Of a stretch of DNA of 64,000 bases, positions 43,539-53,254 are shown one piece after another. Origin of the DNA: RGIG1828 sp045654685. Its GTDB lineage: Bacteria > Bacillota > Clostridia > UMGS1810. Where the stretch lies: NCBI GenBank assembly GCA_045654685.1, contig JAZONV010000099.1, positions 1-64,000 on the forward strand, in the 5' to 3' direction. The translations under genes and the position numbers were made by a program. The stretch's first letter is position 1; each line of letters opens with the position of its first letter. The notes beneath the pieces are model-generated. The model did no database searches, was not told the origin of the DNA, and saw nothing but the letters and a program-made list of their open reading frames with translations.

Positions 43539-43802
43539 TCATATGTTCGTAAGATATTTTTTTACAAGTTCTTCCAATATTTCGTCTCTGTCAAGCTTAC
43601 TAATCAAAATACGGGCATTGTTATAACCGGTGATGTACGTGGGATCACCCGACATCAGATATGCAACTATCTGACTTATAGGGTTATATCCTTTTACGGT
43701 CAATGCATCATATACTGTTTTCATAGCATCCTCAACTTTTTTTGCACTGATACTTTCTGCACTGATTTTCAATGTTTCGTTTTCAAAATCCATAAATAAC
43801 AC
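43539..43802 (-). CDS. ireB: IreB-family regulatory protein (UPF0297)
   Basis: Encodes 87 aa with VYDALTVKGYNPISQIVAYLMSGDPTYIT, the signature of IreB/UPF0297, a small phosphoprotein downstream of Ser/Thr kinase IreK that affects cell-wall stress tolerance. The first ATG at 43,802 or the one at 43,793 could be used. In many relatives it is beside alaS and ruvX; here it is not. Confidence 0.92.
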   Translation of the reverse strand: MLFMDFENETLKISAESISAKKVEDAMKTVYDALTVKGYNPISQIVAYLMSGDPTYITGYNNARILISKLDRDEILEELVKKYLTNI

Positions 43803-43905
43803 CTGCCATAATTATAATATTTAAGATATCTAAAATAAATCCCTTACAGTTATATACTATTATAACACAACACAAATATGTTTTCAATACCTTTAATTCA
43901 AATAT

Positions 43906-45444
43906 CTATTTTACTTTCCCCATTATTCTGAGAGAGTTTATTATGCCTTTATATATTGCATCAGCAATTTCTTCGAGTTTACTTTCATTTAAAAGCACAT
44001 TCCTGTCTCCTGCATTTGAAACAAAAGCACATTCAAGAAGCACAGCAGGCATAACTGTCCTTTTCAGAACAACCATTTCCGGGCTTTCAATAATCCCTCT
44101 GTCACGTAACCCGGTAGCTTTTACAAGGAGCTTTTGAATATTCTGTGCAAGTTCCTTGCTTGTTATGCCATATCCCCCGGAATTGGCAAGTCCGGGATAC
44201 AAAACACAAGTTCCCGTTGCATCAAAATTTTCGGATGAATTGTTGTGAATACTTATGAATAGATCAGCGCCTGCACGGTTTGCAATTTCCGCTCTTGTGA
44301 TAAGATCTTCCATAACCGTTGATCCCAATGCTTTATCGGTATTTCTTGTCATAATAACATTTATTCCATCTGCTTTCAGCCTTTTTTCAACTTTCAGAGC
44401 AATTGATAAATTGGCATTCTTTTCCTGAATGACTATTTCATCGGAATCATTTCTGCCAACTGCTCCTGCATCATAGCCACCATGACCGGGGTCAAGAACT
44501 ATAATCGGCGCATTGGCATTGAGAACCGGTGGTATAAAAATGTCACTATTGTTTGATTGTTCATTATTGCTAACTGAACTCCCATCATTACCGGGCAGGT
44601 TTTTATCAGTATTTATCTTTTTCACCAAAATTGAGCATGACTCTGATGTATAATCAAAAGAGTAGTTAAGTTTCACAGAGCTTTCTATTACGATTCTTGT
44701 ATAATCCTCATGATATGCCCATCTGACTTGTACTATATCAGAGTTATCAAAATCTATCTTTTTGTCTGCACACACTTGATTCACACCTTCAAAATCAAGC
44801 ACAATCCTTTCCGGTGATGACAATCTCATCTCTTTCGGTGTGATTTTTTCAGACAAAGATACAGTTATCAAACAAGAATCATTGCTGTCTGTGACTGATA
44901 TGTTTTCAAGCCTTGTTTTTTCTGCCGAAGATGAATTGTCAGTTTTATCATCTTCTTTTTTGTCATCTTCCTTGCTTTGTTCATTTTGGGTGTTTGTGTC
45001 ATTTTTTTGGGCAGAAGATGGTGATGTTATATATACTGCCCTTTCAGTTCCGTTCCATACAACATCATATCCCATTCTCTCTGAAATGAAACGAACCGGA
45101 ATTAATGTCCTTCCGTTTATTATTGTAGGAGCAACATCAATATTGAATGCAACACCATTTACATATGATATTTTACTGTCAATATTGAAAATTATTATGG
45201 AAGCTTTGGTTGAAACAACAACCTGCCTTAGGCTATCATTCCAGAAAACCTCTGCCCCGAATTTATCAAACATTACACGCAAAGGTACCAAGGTGCGACC
45301 ATTTACTATCTCGGGCGGCACATCACAGCTGACAAATTCTTTGTCTATATACAGCTTAATATCACCGGATGCAACAGCGGTAAATGCAGACATATTTACG
45401 AAAATCAACAAAGCTAAAAGAATTGACAGAACTCTTTTTCTCAC
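43906..45444 (-). CDS. N-acetylmuramoyl-L-alanine amidase with stalk and AMIN domains
   Basis: About 512 aa from GTG 45444, chosen because GGAGGTG lies 7 nt upstream. A signal peptide is followed by a copper-amine-oxidase-like stalk domain (VNGRTLVPLRVMFD, INGRTLIPVRFI), an Asp/Glu/Lys-rich linker (about 150-180), an AMIN domain (about 185-290) and a C-terminal amidase_3 domain with zinc residues: LDPGHGGYDAGAVG, then ISIHNNSSE and LLECAFVSNAGD. It cleaves peptides from glycan strands. It is immediately downstream of repeat copy 2. Confidence 0.93.
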   Translation of the reverse strand: MRKRVLSILLALLIFVNMSAFTAVASGDIKLYIDKEFVSCDVPPEIVNGRTLVPLRVMFDKFGAEVFWNDSLRQVVVSTKASIIIFNIDSKISYVNGVAFNIDVAPTIINGRTLIPVRFISERMGYDVVWNGTERAVYITSPSSAQKNDTNTQNEQSKEDDKKEDDKTDNSSSAEKTRLENISVTDSNDSCLITVSLSEKITPKEMRLSSPERIVLDFEGVNQVCADKKIDFDNSDIVQVRWAYHEDYTRIVIESSVKLNYSFDYTSESCSILVKKINTDKNLPGNDGSSVSNNEQSNNSDIFIPPVLNANAPIIVLDPGHGGYDAGAVGRNDSDEIVIQEKNANLSIALKVEKRLKADGINVIMTRNTDKALGSTVMEDLITRAEIANRAGADLFISIHNNSSENFDATGTCVLYPGLANSGGYGITSKELAQNIQKLLVKATGLRDRGIIESPEMVVLKRTVMPAVLLECAFVSNAGDRNVLLNESKLEEIADAIYKGIINSLRIMGKVK

Positions 45445-45549
45445 TATCTGCACCTCCATTTGCAATATACATGTTTATTTCATGATACAATAATCATCAC
45501 CATTTTTCTACAAAATTCCCTAATTTGTTATTCTATTGTAATAAAAAAA

Positions 45550-45635
45550 CAGGCTGAGCCTGCACCCAAGTCGCGAGCATAATTTGATATACATCTCATC
45601 TCGCGAACTAAAATACTGCGTAAATTCCTATACAT
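45550..45635 (+). repeat. Structured dispersed repeat, copy 2
   Basis: Same element and same orientation as copy 1 at 20,544: CAGGC-TGA-GCCTG hairpin, TCGCGAG/CTCGCGA stem and the same tail. It lies between the amidase gene start and the end of the ybaB gene and is again followed by a terminator-like hairpin with ACTGCAAAAG...CTTTTACAGT (45,644-45,672). Confidence 0.75.
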
Positions 45636-45641
45636 CAAAAA

Positions 45642-45679
45642 AGACTGCAAAAGCATCGAACTTTTACAGTCTTTTTACA
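45642..45679 (-). terminator. Terminator after ybaB
   Basis: Stem AAAAAGACTG...CAGTCTTTTT with an internal loop; ends the wal/ybaB transcript on the minus strand. Confidence 0.6.
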
Positions 45680-45686
45680 GTTTTTA

Positions 45687-46031
45687 TCAGAACAATCCGG
45701 GAATATTAAGTCCACCTGTAAGCGCACTCATTTTTGCATTATTGGCGTCATCAACTTTCTTGATTACATCATTAACTGCTGTAAGAACAAGGTCCTGAAG
45801 CATTTCTACATCATCAGGATCGCATGCTTCCGGTTTTATTATCACTTCGGTCAATTCTTTTTTTCCGGTCATCTTCACACTTACAGCACCGCCGCCTGCA
45901 CTTGCTTCAAAATCTGTCTGTTCGATTTCTTCCTGCGCCCTGAGCATTTCCTGCTGCATTTTCTGGGCTTGTTTAATCATGTTGTTGGCATTTCCGCCAA
46001 ACCCACCCATGGGGAATTTCTGTCTTGCCAT
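45687..46031 (-). CDS. ybaB: YbaB/EbfC nucleoid-associated protein
   Basis: Encodes 114 aa: MKMTGKKELTEVIIKPEACDPDDVEMLQDLV is the family pattern, with an N-terminal coiled helix rich in Gln and Met. It binds DNA as a dimer. It usually lies with dnaX and recR; here it follows yycI by 3 bases, an unusual position at the end of the wal operon. Confidence 0.93.
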   Translation of the reverse strand: MARQKFPMGGFGGNANNMIKQAQKMQQEMLRAQEEIEQTDFEASAGGGAVSVKMTGKKELTEVIIKPEACDPDDVEMLQDLVLTAVNDVIKKVDDANNAKMSALTGGLNIPGLF

Positions 46032-46034
46032 TTT

Positions 46035-46844
46035 TTAGTCCTCCTGTTTTAAAAAGTTTCCATTATATGCATCATAATAATATTTATTTCCAAAATCTGT
46101 TTCTATCATATAACAAGGTATTGCAGACGCAGATTTTGTTATAACATTTTCATCATGGTAACCAACAAAATATCCATACCCGATATTTTTGATTCCATAT
46201 TTTTCTTTTCTCTCTTCAGATATTCTCGAAACACAGTCTATCATTACACTTGTAACATCATTGAGTCTATCTGACGAATCATATTTTACCACTTCAGTTT
46301 GTTGTGGAATATACCAGTTTCCTTTGAGTTTTATCATGGATGAAGTAAATTCCGCATATATTCTTCCATCAAATATAGGATATCCTGAAACATACTCTGA
46401 TACGATACAAATAAGGCCATGATCGCTTTTCTCAAAATCCATTTTATATGCGGTATCTTCAATACCGACATCTGTTAAAATCTGTACAATTTCTTTTTTT
46501 GCTATGTCCTCGGTGTATGAATATGTGTGAGTTTTAATTTCACATTCAAATCCTGAATCAGTCTGAACAAATTTGTATTTCAGCTTTTCAAATTCATCGT
46601 CGAACATAAAGTTTGTAACATCTATATTGGCAAGGTTCACAAACTCTGTGGGGATCATACTTTCCTTCACTTTGATGCCATAGTTTGCATGTATCACATC
46701 AACAGTCTTGGAAACAGTTTCTTTTTCAAGCTTTGTCTTGGGGGTTACACGAAAAATTGCAACTCCCGACGTTGTTGAGAGAAGATAGATATTTATAATC
46801 AGGAACAAAACAATCAAAAATGTTTTTATTCGTTTCCAGTTCAT
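46035..46844 (-). CDS. yycI: YycI-like WalRK regulator
   Basis: Encodes 269 aa with one N-terminal membrane helix (IKTFLIVLFLIINIYLL) and an extracytoplasmic domain ending FVGYHDENVITKSASAIPCY...GNKYYYDAYNG, typical of YycI. With YycH it modulates the WalK kinase. Follows yycH by 13 bp. Confidence 0.85.
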   Translation of the reverse strand: MNWKRIKTFLIVLFLIINIYLLSTTSGVAIFRVTPKTKLEKETVSKTVDVIHANYGIKVKESMIPTEFVNLANIDVTNFMFDDEFEKLKYKFVQTDSGFECEIKTHTYSYTEDIAKKEIVQILTDVGIEDTAYKMDFEKSDHGLICIVSEYVSGYPIFDGRIYAEFTSSMIKLKGNWYIPQQTEVVKYDSSDRLNDVTSVMIDCVSRISEERKEKYGIKNIGYGYFVGYHDENVITKSASAIPCYMIETDFGNKYYYDAYNGNFLKQED

Positions 46845-46857
46845 AACATCACCTCCG

Positions 46858-48270
46858 CTACAATACTATGGTGGCAATATCGCCCTGAGAATTTTCAACA
46901 TACCATGCAGGATACCATATGCCGTTGATACTGTCATAGGTATATGCCGTAAATATGTCGGATATCACATTGTCAGGCAGATAAAGCTGTTGTTCAATAG
47001 TATCTATAGCTTCAATTGCCGAAGGACATGATACATACTGATTTATGGATGTGTAACTTCTGCAAATCTGACGATAATTTACTATTTTTCCCGAAACAAC
47101 CTCTACAACAATTGAATTTTTCATGTTATATAGTTCAAAAGGTGTCGCAATCATATTATCATTTACATAATAGTCAAATACAAGTGTAAAGGTTTTTGAC
47201 CTTATGTCCGGAATGTCCGAGGATAATTGCCAGTTCATAGATTTACTAAAAGGAACCTGTCCGGTTATGGCATCCACAAAAGATATACATGAATTTACAC
47301 ATTCATATATTGTATCTCCACCAAGTTCTATACCTTTTGTGTTATCTATTGATTTAAATTCAAGAATACCGTTTGAATGAAATTTCAAGGTTCCGTAATT
47401 TTCTACAAACACAACAGAGTTATCGCTTTCCACGTACTTTCGGATTGATGATGTGTTATAGCCGAATTTAGAAAGAACTGCTGTATAAATATTTTCATTT
47501 GATGATATTTTTTGGAAAAGATTTTCCTCGGATATAGATGGCAGAGTCTTTGGAGTTATGCTAATCAAAACATCCGGGTCTATTATTACCGGTTGTTCTA
47601 CTCCACCTTGAGTTTCAAGGTCAAATTTCAACTCGAAAGAAAAATAGTTTGTTTCATCTGTTGAAGCAACCAACTTGTCATAATTCAGTTCAAGCATTTT
47701 GCTTTCATATTTGATTTTTTGCTTGAATACTTCTCCTGTTTCTGCATCTTTGGCATACACATATATCATGGACGGAATTCTTATATCACCCGATACAATA
47801 AATTCTCTGACTGCCTTTATGGCACCTTTATACTTTTGGGTATCTCTTGAGAAAAAATAATTGGAATTATATTTCACAGGATAGGAAAAACAGTAGGATT
47901 TTCCTTTTAGTGCATTGTTCCATTCTTCAACACTACCCTGTTCATAGGAATCACCTTTTGCAAACAATTCAATTATATCGCTGATTTCATCATAAAAGCT
48001 ATCATAATTTTCTGATGATTTTGTATACAATATGTGATTTTGTGAATTGTTAAAAATAATCTCTGATGGTTTGAGGATCTCCTCTACCGGGTCAAAAGCA
48101 TATTCCGTTTTCCCATCATCTGTCGAGAGAAAAAAATTCTTTACATCAGAAAAAAAATTATAGCCTTCCGGCCATAATTTTTCATTGAACCATTTATTGA
48201 TTGTTAACACAATACTGCTGATTACCAAAAGAATCAGCAGTATTGTTTTCAGTCTTTCAATTTTCATCAA
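46858..48270 (-). CDS. yycH: YycH-like WalRK regulator
   Basis: Encodes 470 aa with an N-terminal membrane helix (TILLILLVISSIVLTI) and a large outer domain. Sequence conservation is low, and the call relies on size, topology and position between walK and yycI. It holds WalK in check together with YycI in Bacillus; in this organism this is inferred. Confidence 0.78.
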   Translation of the reverse strand: MMKIERLKTILLILLVISSIVLTINKWFNEKLWPEGYNFFSDVKNFFLSTDDGKTEYAFDPVEEILKPSEIIFNNSQNHILYTKSSENYDSFYDEISDIIELFAKGDSYEQGSVEEWNNALKGKSYCFSYPVKYNSNYFFSRDTQKYKGAIKAVREFIVSGDIRIPSMIYVYAKDAETGEVFKQKIKYESKMLELNYDKLVASTDETNYFSFELKFDLETQGGVEQPVIIDPDVLISITPKTLPSISEENLFQKISSNENIYTAVLSKFGYNTSSIRKYVESDNSVVFVENYGTLKFHSNGILEFKSIDNTKGIELGGDTIYECVNSCISFVDAITGQVPFSKSMNWQLSSDIPDIRSKTFTLVFDYYVNDNMIATPFELYNMKNSIVVEVVSGKIVNYRQICRSYTSINQYVSCPSAIEAIDTIEQQLYLPDNVISDIFTAYTYDSINGIWYPAWYVENSQGDIATIVL

Positions 48271-48287
48271 TAAAATTCACCAGCCGT

Positions 48288-48785
48288 TTAACGGAAGATA
48301 TCTTTTACACCTATTCCATTAGACTTGAATTTTGCATTTACATTATCCATATATCCCTGATTAAGCAATGAAATTTCAAGTTTAACAACTTCATATGTAA
48401 CACTTGTGGAATGAGCAACAACCATAATGCTGTTAAGACCATCTTTCAGAGTTATCTGCTGTACATAAAGTCCGCTGCTTCCAACGTATGTTTCCATTCT
48501 TTCTCCGTGTGCATTTGTGAGGACTTCATACACTCCGGTCCAGGGATTGTATGCATACAGAGTGACTTTTGTTCCTTTAACTGCAACTGCCGAAATCACA
48601 CAGTTTCTGTTTGTTGTTGTAGAAACAATTGTTTCGGGGTTTCTGATGTCGATGAGATAGTCAACTGTTCCCGAATAGCTTGTCGGAAGAGATGCACCAT
48701 TTGCCATTGCTGAAACAAAAGGAATTGCCGACAAAACAACGATGAGAATTACAGATGTCATAATTTTTGTCAATTTTTTCATCAT
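48288..48785 (-). CDS. Secreted protein of unknown function in the wal operon
   Basis: About 165 aa. A signal peptide (MMKKLTKIMTSVILIVVLSA...) is followed by a Ser/Thr/Val-rich beta domain with SGTVDYLIDIRNPETIVSTT, YNPWTGVYEVL and LKDGLNSIMVVAHS, an Ig-like or carbohydrate-binding-like strand pattern. The start at ATG 48785 is preceded by GGAGGTG. It is inserted between walK and yycH, where no gene is usual. It could be a secreted effector of the WalRK regulon. Confidence 0.65.
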   Translation of the reverse strand: MMKKLTKIMTSVILIVVLSAIPFVSAMANGASLPTSYSGTVDYLIDIRNPETIVSTTTNRNCVISAVAVKGTKVTLYAYNPWTGVYEVLTNAHGERMETYVGSSGLYVQQITLKDGLNSIMVVAHSTSVTYEVVKLEISLLNQGYMDNVNAKFKSNGIGVKDIFR

Positions 48786-48871
48786 ATACACCTCCATCTT
48801 ATTTTGTTATTTTATTATACTATACAATTGTTACAGAAAAATTACAAAGGGTTTAAATTAGTGTAACATTA

Positions 48872-50653
48872 CTATGCTTTTTTAGAATTTATTGAAGGTA
48901 TTTTTATCATTACTGTCGTACCCTGACGTGGTTTACTTTTTATAGATATGGAGCCACCGTGAGCTTCAATAATTTCTTTGGCAATAGCAAGTCCAAGTCC
49001 TGTTCCGCCCATCTGGCGAGAACGAGCTTTGTCAACTCTGTAAAATCTTTCAAAAATATGTTCAATATCTTTTTGGGGAATGCCTATGCCGTTATCTTTC
49101 ACTTTTATGGTGACGGTATTAAACATATGCATTGTTGAAACAATGATGTTTCCTTCGTCCGGAGTATATTTTATTGCATTGGTTATAACATTTGTTATTA
49201 CCTGCTCAAGTCTGTCGCTGTTACCAAACACAAGCGGAATCTCATTGGTTGGCTCATAACTGAGGGTTTGATTCTTTTCCTTTGCACTATGCTGAAGTTT
49301 TTCAACAATAGCGCGAGTGAGATTTGCAATATCAAGTTCACATCTGGCCATATCATCAATGCTGTGATCAAGACTTGAAAGAAGCAGCAAATCCCTCACA
49401 AGACGCGTCATACGGTCTGCTTCGCTATTAATTACCGAGAGAAAATTATCAAACATTTCATAGTCTATATTTTTGTCGGAAATCAAATCCTGCAAGGTTT
49501 CTGTATAACTTTTAACAGTTGTCAGAGGCGTTCTCAACTCATGAGAAACATTTGCAACAAATTCTTTTCTGGATTTGTCAAGTTTTTCTCTTTCTGTAAT
49601 GTCACGGAGAACCACCACGACACCGCCTGTTTTATCCTCGGTTTTAAAAGGTGCAAAATATACACTTATTTCTCTTTCTCCACGGTCGATTACTCTTTCA
49701 AGAGTTTCAAAATGTCTGAAATAGAGAATCTGACCCATATTTATTTCGTATGAACTGAAAAGTTCATCAAATGTGGGAGTGTCATCATCTTTGATGTCAA
49801 GAATTCTTTTGGCTGCAGGGTTAATATGGATTATTTCTCCTTCCACTCCAAAAGCCATAACACCATCTGTCATATATTGCACAATGGTTTCAACCTTGTC
49901 TTTTTCACTCTGAATTGCACTCATGGTTGTTTTCAGTTCGGTTGCCATGTAGTTGAAAGTTTCTGTAAGCTGTCCTATCTCGTCGGGGGATTTTACATCT
50001 ATTGTGTAACTAAAATCACCGGATGCCATCTGCTTTGATTTTTGTGTCAGAGACTTTATCGGAGAAATTATTGTTATCGACAAAAGTATGGCAAATATTA
50101 GCGAAATAATGATTCCGAGAAGAAGAGCTTGTACTATGATTGTAAAAATATTTCGAAGGATGGTGTTACTCTCCTCTTTTGTATCCTTAATGTATACAAT
50201 ATATTCAACGTCATTTCCGGATGTGAGAGGAACAGCATAGTCCATATAACTGTATTCAGATTTAATTTCATTACCGATATTACCGCTCATTGCAGTTATT
50301 ACATTGGGGGAAAGTTCAAGGGTGTTTGACAATCCCTCGTTTGATGTTAGACCTTTTACCGTTTTACCATTTTTACCATCAAGGATAAAAAAGTTACGGA
50401 AAGAATCAATTCCGAGCTGTCCCGAATAAGCGCTGACACTCGAATATATATCCTGTGCGGAATTTTCGGTGCCAATCAGCATACAAAGAGAATCAACGTA
50501 GTCAGAATTGAAAACTGTTGAATTTATTTTTCTGAATTCATCATGATAGTAGCGGTCTGTTGTGTCTGTCATAAATGTTCCTATAAGAATTATTACGGAA
50601 ATCGTAAGCAGAACAAACATCGAACCTATTTTAAGACTTATACTTTTAAACAT
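48872..50653 (-). CDS. walK: Sensor histidine kinase WalK
   Basis: Encodes 593 aa: N-terminal helix, outer PAS-like domain (about 35-155), second helix, HAMP (TIISPIKSLTQ), PAS (about 250-330), HisKA with VANVSHELRTPL (His site) and HATPase with NAIKYTPDEG and GTGLGLAIAKEI. It phosphorylates WalR to control wall turnover genes. It is 3 bp after walR. Confidence 0.95.
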   Translation of the reverse strand: MFKSISLKIGSMFVLLTISVIILIGTFMTDTTDRYYHDEFRKINSTVFNSDYVDSLCMLIGTENSAQDIYSSVSAYSGQLGIDSFRNFFILDGKNGKTVKGLTSNEGLSNTLELSPNVITAMSGNIGNEIKSEYSYMDYAVPLTSGNDVEYIVYIKDTKEESNTILRNIFTIIVQALLLGIIISLIFAILLSITIISPIKSLTQKSKQMASGDFSYTIDVKSPDEIGQLTETFNYMATELKTTMSAIQSEKDKVETIVQYMTDGVMAFGVEGEIIHINPAAKRILDIKDDDTPTFDELFSSYEINMGQILYFRHFETLERVIDRGEREISVYFAPFKTEDKTGGVVVVLRDITEREKLDKSRKEFVANVSHELRTPLTTVKSYTETLQDLISDKNIDYEMFDNFLSVINSEADRMTRLVRDLLLLSSLDHSIDDMARCELDIANLTRAIVEKLQHSAKEKNQTLSYEPTNEIPLVFGNSDRLEQVITNVITNAIKYTPDEGNIIVSTMHMFNTVTIKVKDNGIGIPQKDIEHIFERFYRVDKARSRQMGGTGLGLAIAKEIIEAHGGSISIKSKPRQGTTVMIKIPSINSKKA

Positions 50654-50656
50654 ATA

Positions 50657-51346
50657 TTATGCTCCGAAATAATATCCTACTCCACGTTTTGTGATGATGT
50701 ATGACGGAAGGCTCGGATTATCTTCAATTTTCTCTCTGAGTCTTCTGATTGTTACATCTACCGTGCGGACATCACCGTAAAACTCATAATCCCACACCTT
50801 GTTGAGAAGCTGTTCACGGGTGAAAATTTTACCTTTTCTTGTGGCAAGGAACTTGAGAAGCTCAAACTCTCTGAATGTGAGAGGAATAACCTCGCCTCTT
50901 TTTTTGACTTCATATTTTTCTGAATCTATAATAAGTTCACCAAAAGCAAGAACCTCTGCACTCACATCGGATTTGGTTGCAATTTGTGTACGTCTTAAGT
51001 TCGCCTTTACTCTTGCCATAAGTTCTCTCAGACTGAAAGGCTTTGTCATATAGTCGTCAGCACCAAGTTCAAGACCAAGAACTTTGTCCACTTCTTCTTC
51101 TCTTGCTGTGAGCATAATTATTGGAACAGCAAGCTTTTCTCTTACTTTACGGCACACGCTGAATCCGTCCATTTTGGGGAGCATAACATCAAGCAAAATA
51201 AGGTCCGGTTCCTGAGAATATGCCATTTCTGCTGCAGTTTCTCCATCATATGCCACAATTACTTTGTAGCCATTTTTTTCCAGATTAATCTTAAGTATGT
51301 CAACTATTGGTTTTTCGTCATCTACAACAAGTATTTTATTTTCCAT
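50657..51346 (-). CDS. walR: Response regulator WalR
   Basis: About 229 aa from ATG 51346 (AAGGAGG 10 nt upstream). Receiver domain with the DD pair and phospho-Asp in PDLILLDVMLPKMDG, Lys in YMTKPFS, and an OmpR-type winged helix C-terminus (TREQLLNKVWDYEFYGDVRTVDVTIRRLR). The essential wall homeostasis regulator in Firmicutes. Confidence 0.96.
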   Translation of the reverse strand: MENKILVVDDEKPIVDILKINLEKNGYKVIVAYDGETAAEMAYSQEPDLILLDVMLPKMDGFSVCRKVREKLAVPIIMLTAREEEVDKVLGLELGADDYMTKPFSLRELMARVKANLRRTQIATKSDVSAEVLAFGELIIDSEKYEVKKRGEVIPLTFREFELLKFLATRKGKIFTREQLLNKVWDYEFYGDVRTVDVTIRRLREKIEDNPSLPSYIITKRGVGYYFGA

Positions 51347-51504
51347 AGTCTGTGGTACCTCCTTAATATTATACAAAGCTCCGATATTATTCTATCATAT
51401 TATATAAATATAGTCAAGGCAAGTTTTTACATTCATTTGTGTATAATGCCAAATAGAGTGTTTTGCACACATGTAAATTTATCTAATTTTTTTTGGAAAT
51501 ATCC

Positions 51505-51533
51505 TTGACAAAAAGTGATTTTTATTGTATTAT
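51505..51533 (+). promoter_or_regulatory. Promoter of the tRNA-Arg/tRNA-Pro unit
   Basis: TTGACA (51505-51510), 17 bp, TATTAT (51528-51533), 43 bp before tRNA-Arg. Confidence 0.7.
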
Positions 51534-51576
51534 AATTAGGTGCTTGAAAAAAGTGCCTCATGGATTTGTATTATAT

Positions 51577-51650
51577 GCGCCTATAGCTCAGCAGGATAGA
51601 GCGAACGCCTCCTAAGCGTTAGGCCGGTGGTTCGAATCCACTTAGGCGCG
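51577..51650 (+). tRNA. tRNA-Arg(CCT)
   Basis: 74 nt, acceptor GCGCCTA/TAGGCGC with discriminator G, anticodon CCT in the loop CTCCTAA, T arm GGTGG-TTCGAAT-CCACT. No CCA is encoded. Confidence 0.95.
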
Positions 51651-51658
51651 TCATATAC

Positions 51659-51731
51659 CGGGGTGTAGCGCAGCTGGTAGCGCACTAGACTGGGGGTCTA
51701 GGGGCCGCAGGTTCAAGTCCTGTCACTCCGA
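51659..51731 (+). tRNA. tRNA-Pro(GGG)
   Basis: 73 nt, acceptor CGGGGTG/CACTCCG (one G-U), anticodon GGG in the loop CTGGGGG, T arm CAGG-TTCAAGT-CCTG, discriminator A. It is 8 bp after tRNA-Arg. A T-rich hairpin AAACCGTTTGAA...TTCAAACGGTTT (51,740-51,782) terminates the unit. Confidence 0.95.
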
Positions 51732-51739
51732 TTCTATTA

Positions 51740-51785
51740 AAAACCGTTTGAATGCTGATATGTTCAGTGTTCAAACGGTTTTTTC
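51740..51785 (+). terminator. Terminator after tRNA-Pro
   Basis: Stem AAACCGTTTGAA/TTCAAACGGTTT followed by TTTTCTTTCT. The T-rich tail overlaps the 3' end of the remnant gene. Confidence 0.8.
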
Positions 51786-52820
51786 TTTCTCTTTTTGCCG
51801 CGTTTTTGAGTGTTTTGCACTGCTTTTCCGCCTGCTGTTCAAGTTTTTTTGAACTTCCTCTTTTAATTTAAAAGCGGCTTGTGTCTTTTGTGCGGTTTTT
51901 CTTATTTTTGGTGGAGCGATTGATTCGTCAGGTGCGGTGTCGGGTTTGGATTTTAATACATTTTTTCCACTTCGGCTATTAGACGTTCCGCTTCCACTTC
52001 CTTTTCCTTTACCGTTTTTCTCTCTCCGATAGGCTTTACTATCGACAAAGTCTGTTGATGTGACAGTCCCTTGTCCCGACATAGCCTCAATAATTTCAAT
52101 GTATTCTTCACTTTTAATTCCCTGTTGTTCATAGTCTTCTATAACCTCCATATAATAAGAAATGTGCTCGATATCAGCATCTGAAAATTCAACTACCTTT
52201 AATATCGACGGATAAAAATAATCAGTATCTACATATACAATTTTGTTTTCTATTTCAAAAATTGTTTCTCCGTCAAATGTTTTTGGGAATTTCATTCCAC
52301 GTTTGACTTCTCCAACCAAATCATAAAACTGTGATACCTCGAAGTCATTCATAACTCCTTCTTCAATAGTCCACATAACCCTGTATTGGTCTGTGTTTTT
52401 ATTATATCCGGTTGTTCCGCTATTTGCAGCATCTTTTTTGGACTTATAAATGTTATTATCCCATGAACTGAACTGACCGCCGTTTTCAACAGATTTGATT
52501 TGGTTGGTATTAAATGCAAGGTATATGTTTGATGTACTCCCCGAACTGTCGTTCCATTGAGTTTCAAATCCATCAAAGCCGGTAATCGGAGTCAAAACCG
52601 ATTCATAAAACTTTGTTGCTTTTTCATAAGAACGCACAGGCATACCGGACATAATTTCCTGAATAACCGACATGTCACTACTGTTTAATTTATAAATTGC
52701 CTCTGCTGTCTTCTTATATGACGTTTCCATATTAGAATCATATGTATTAACATAGTTGGAAATCCAAGAGTCTCTTATTGCTCCGTCAATGGTTTCATAT
52801 CCTTCAGCCGTGCCATTAAT
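51771..52820 (-). pseudogene. C-terminal part of a broken phage/ICE polyvalent protein
   Basis: The frame from ATG 52730 gives 319 aa, but the same frame is open further upstream (NGTAEGYETIDGAIRDSW) to about 52,820, with no start. The residues SNIYLAFNTNQIKSV match the end of an ART-type domain of mobile-element polyvalent proteins. The C-terminal about 80 aa is Lys/Ser-rich and basic. The N-terminal part is the next entry in another frame, so this is a frameshifted or deleted gene. Confidence 0.6.
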
Positions 52821-53254
52821 GGCCCTTTTATCATAACATTAAATGTATCAAACTTATCATTTGTTCCGTGATATACTTTTTTAGGCGTACCATCTTCATT
52901 TAGCACTAAAGATGTTGGAATTGGGTTAAAATCTTTGTCGTATGTCTTGACATAATTGAATAAATCTGATATATTCTTTATATTGCTCACGGTATTTGTG
53001 ACTGAGCTAAGGGAATTCCCCTGAACTCTTGCACTTGCCGTGGGCATAATTAGTTTATATGACCTTTTAATTGTTCCTTCGCTATTAACATCGTTTAACT
53101 CCTCAACATATAACTTTAAAACCTCTTTACCGTTCCCAATATCTGCAACAGTATAAAAACTATGCATCATCATTGTGTTACCTTTTTTGATGAAAAGTTC
53201 AAACTCGCTACAAAGTGAGTTTGTTCCATAATGTTTGCAGAGCAAACAATTCAT
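52775..53254 (-). pseudogene. N-terminal fragment of the same polyvalent protein
   Basis: 159-aa frame. DIGNGKEVLKLYVEELN ... SYKLIM resembles the small nuclease-like domain (barnase/EndoU-group) used in mobile-element polyvalent proteins, and PKKVYHGTNDKFDTFN is the start of an ART-like domain. After FNVMIKGPL the sequence continues in the other frame. The 5' end runs into the hairpin array at 53,200-53,330. A decayed mobile element next to tRNA-Pro. Confidence 0.6.
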
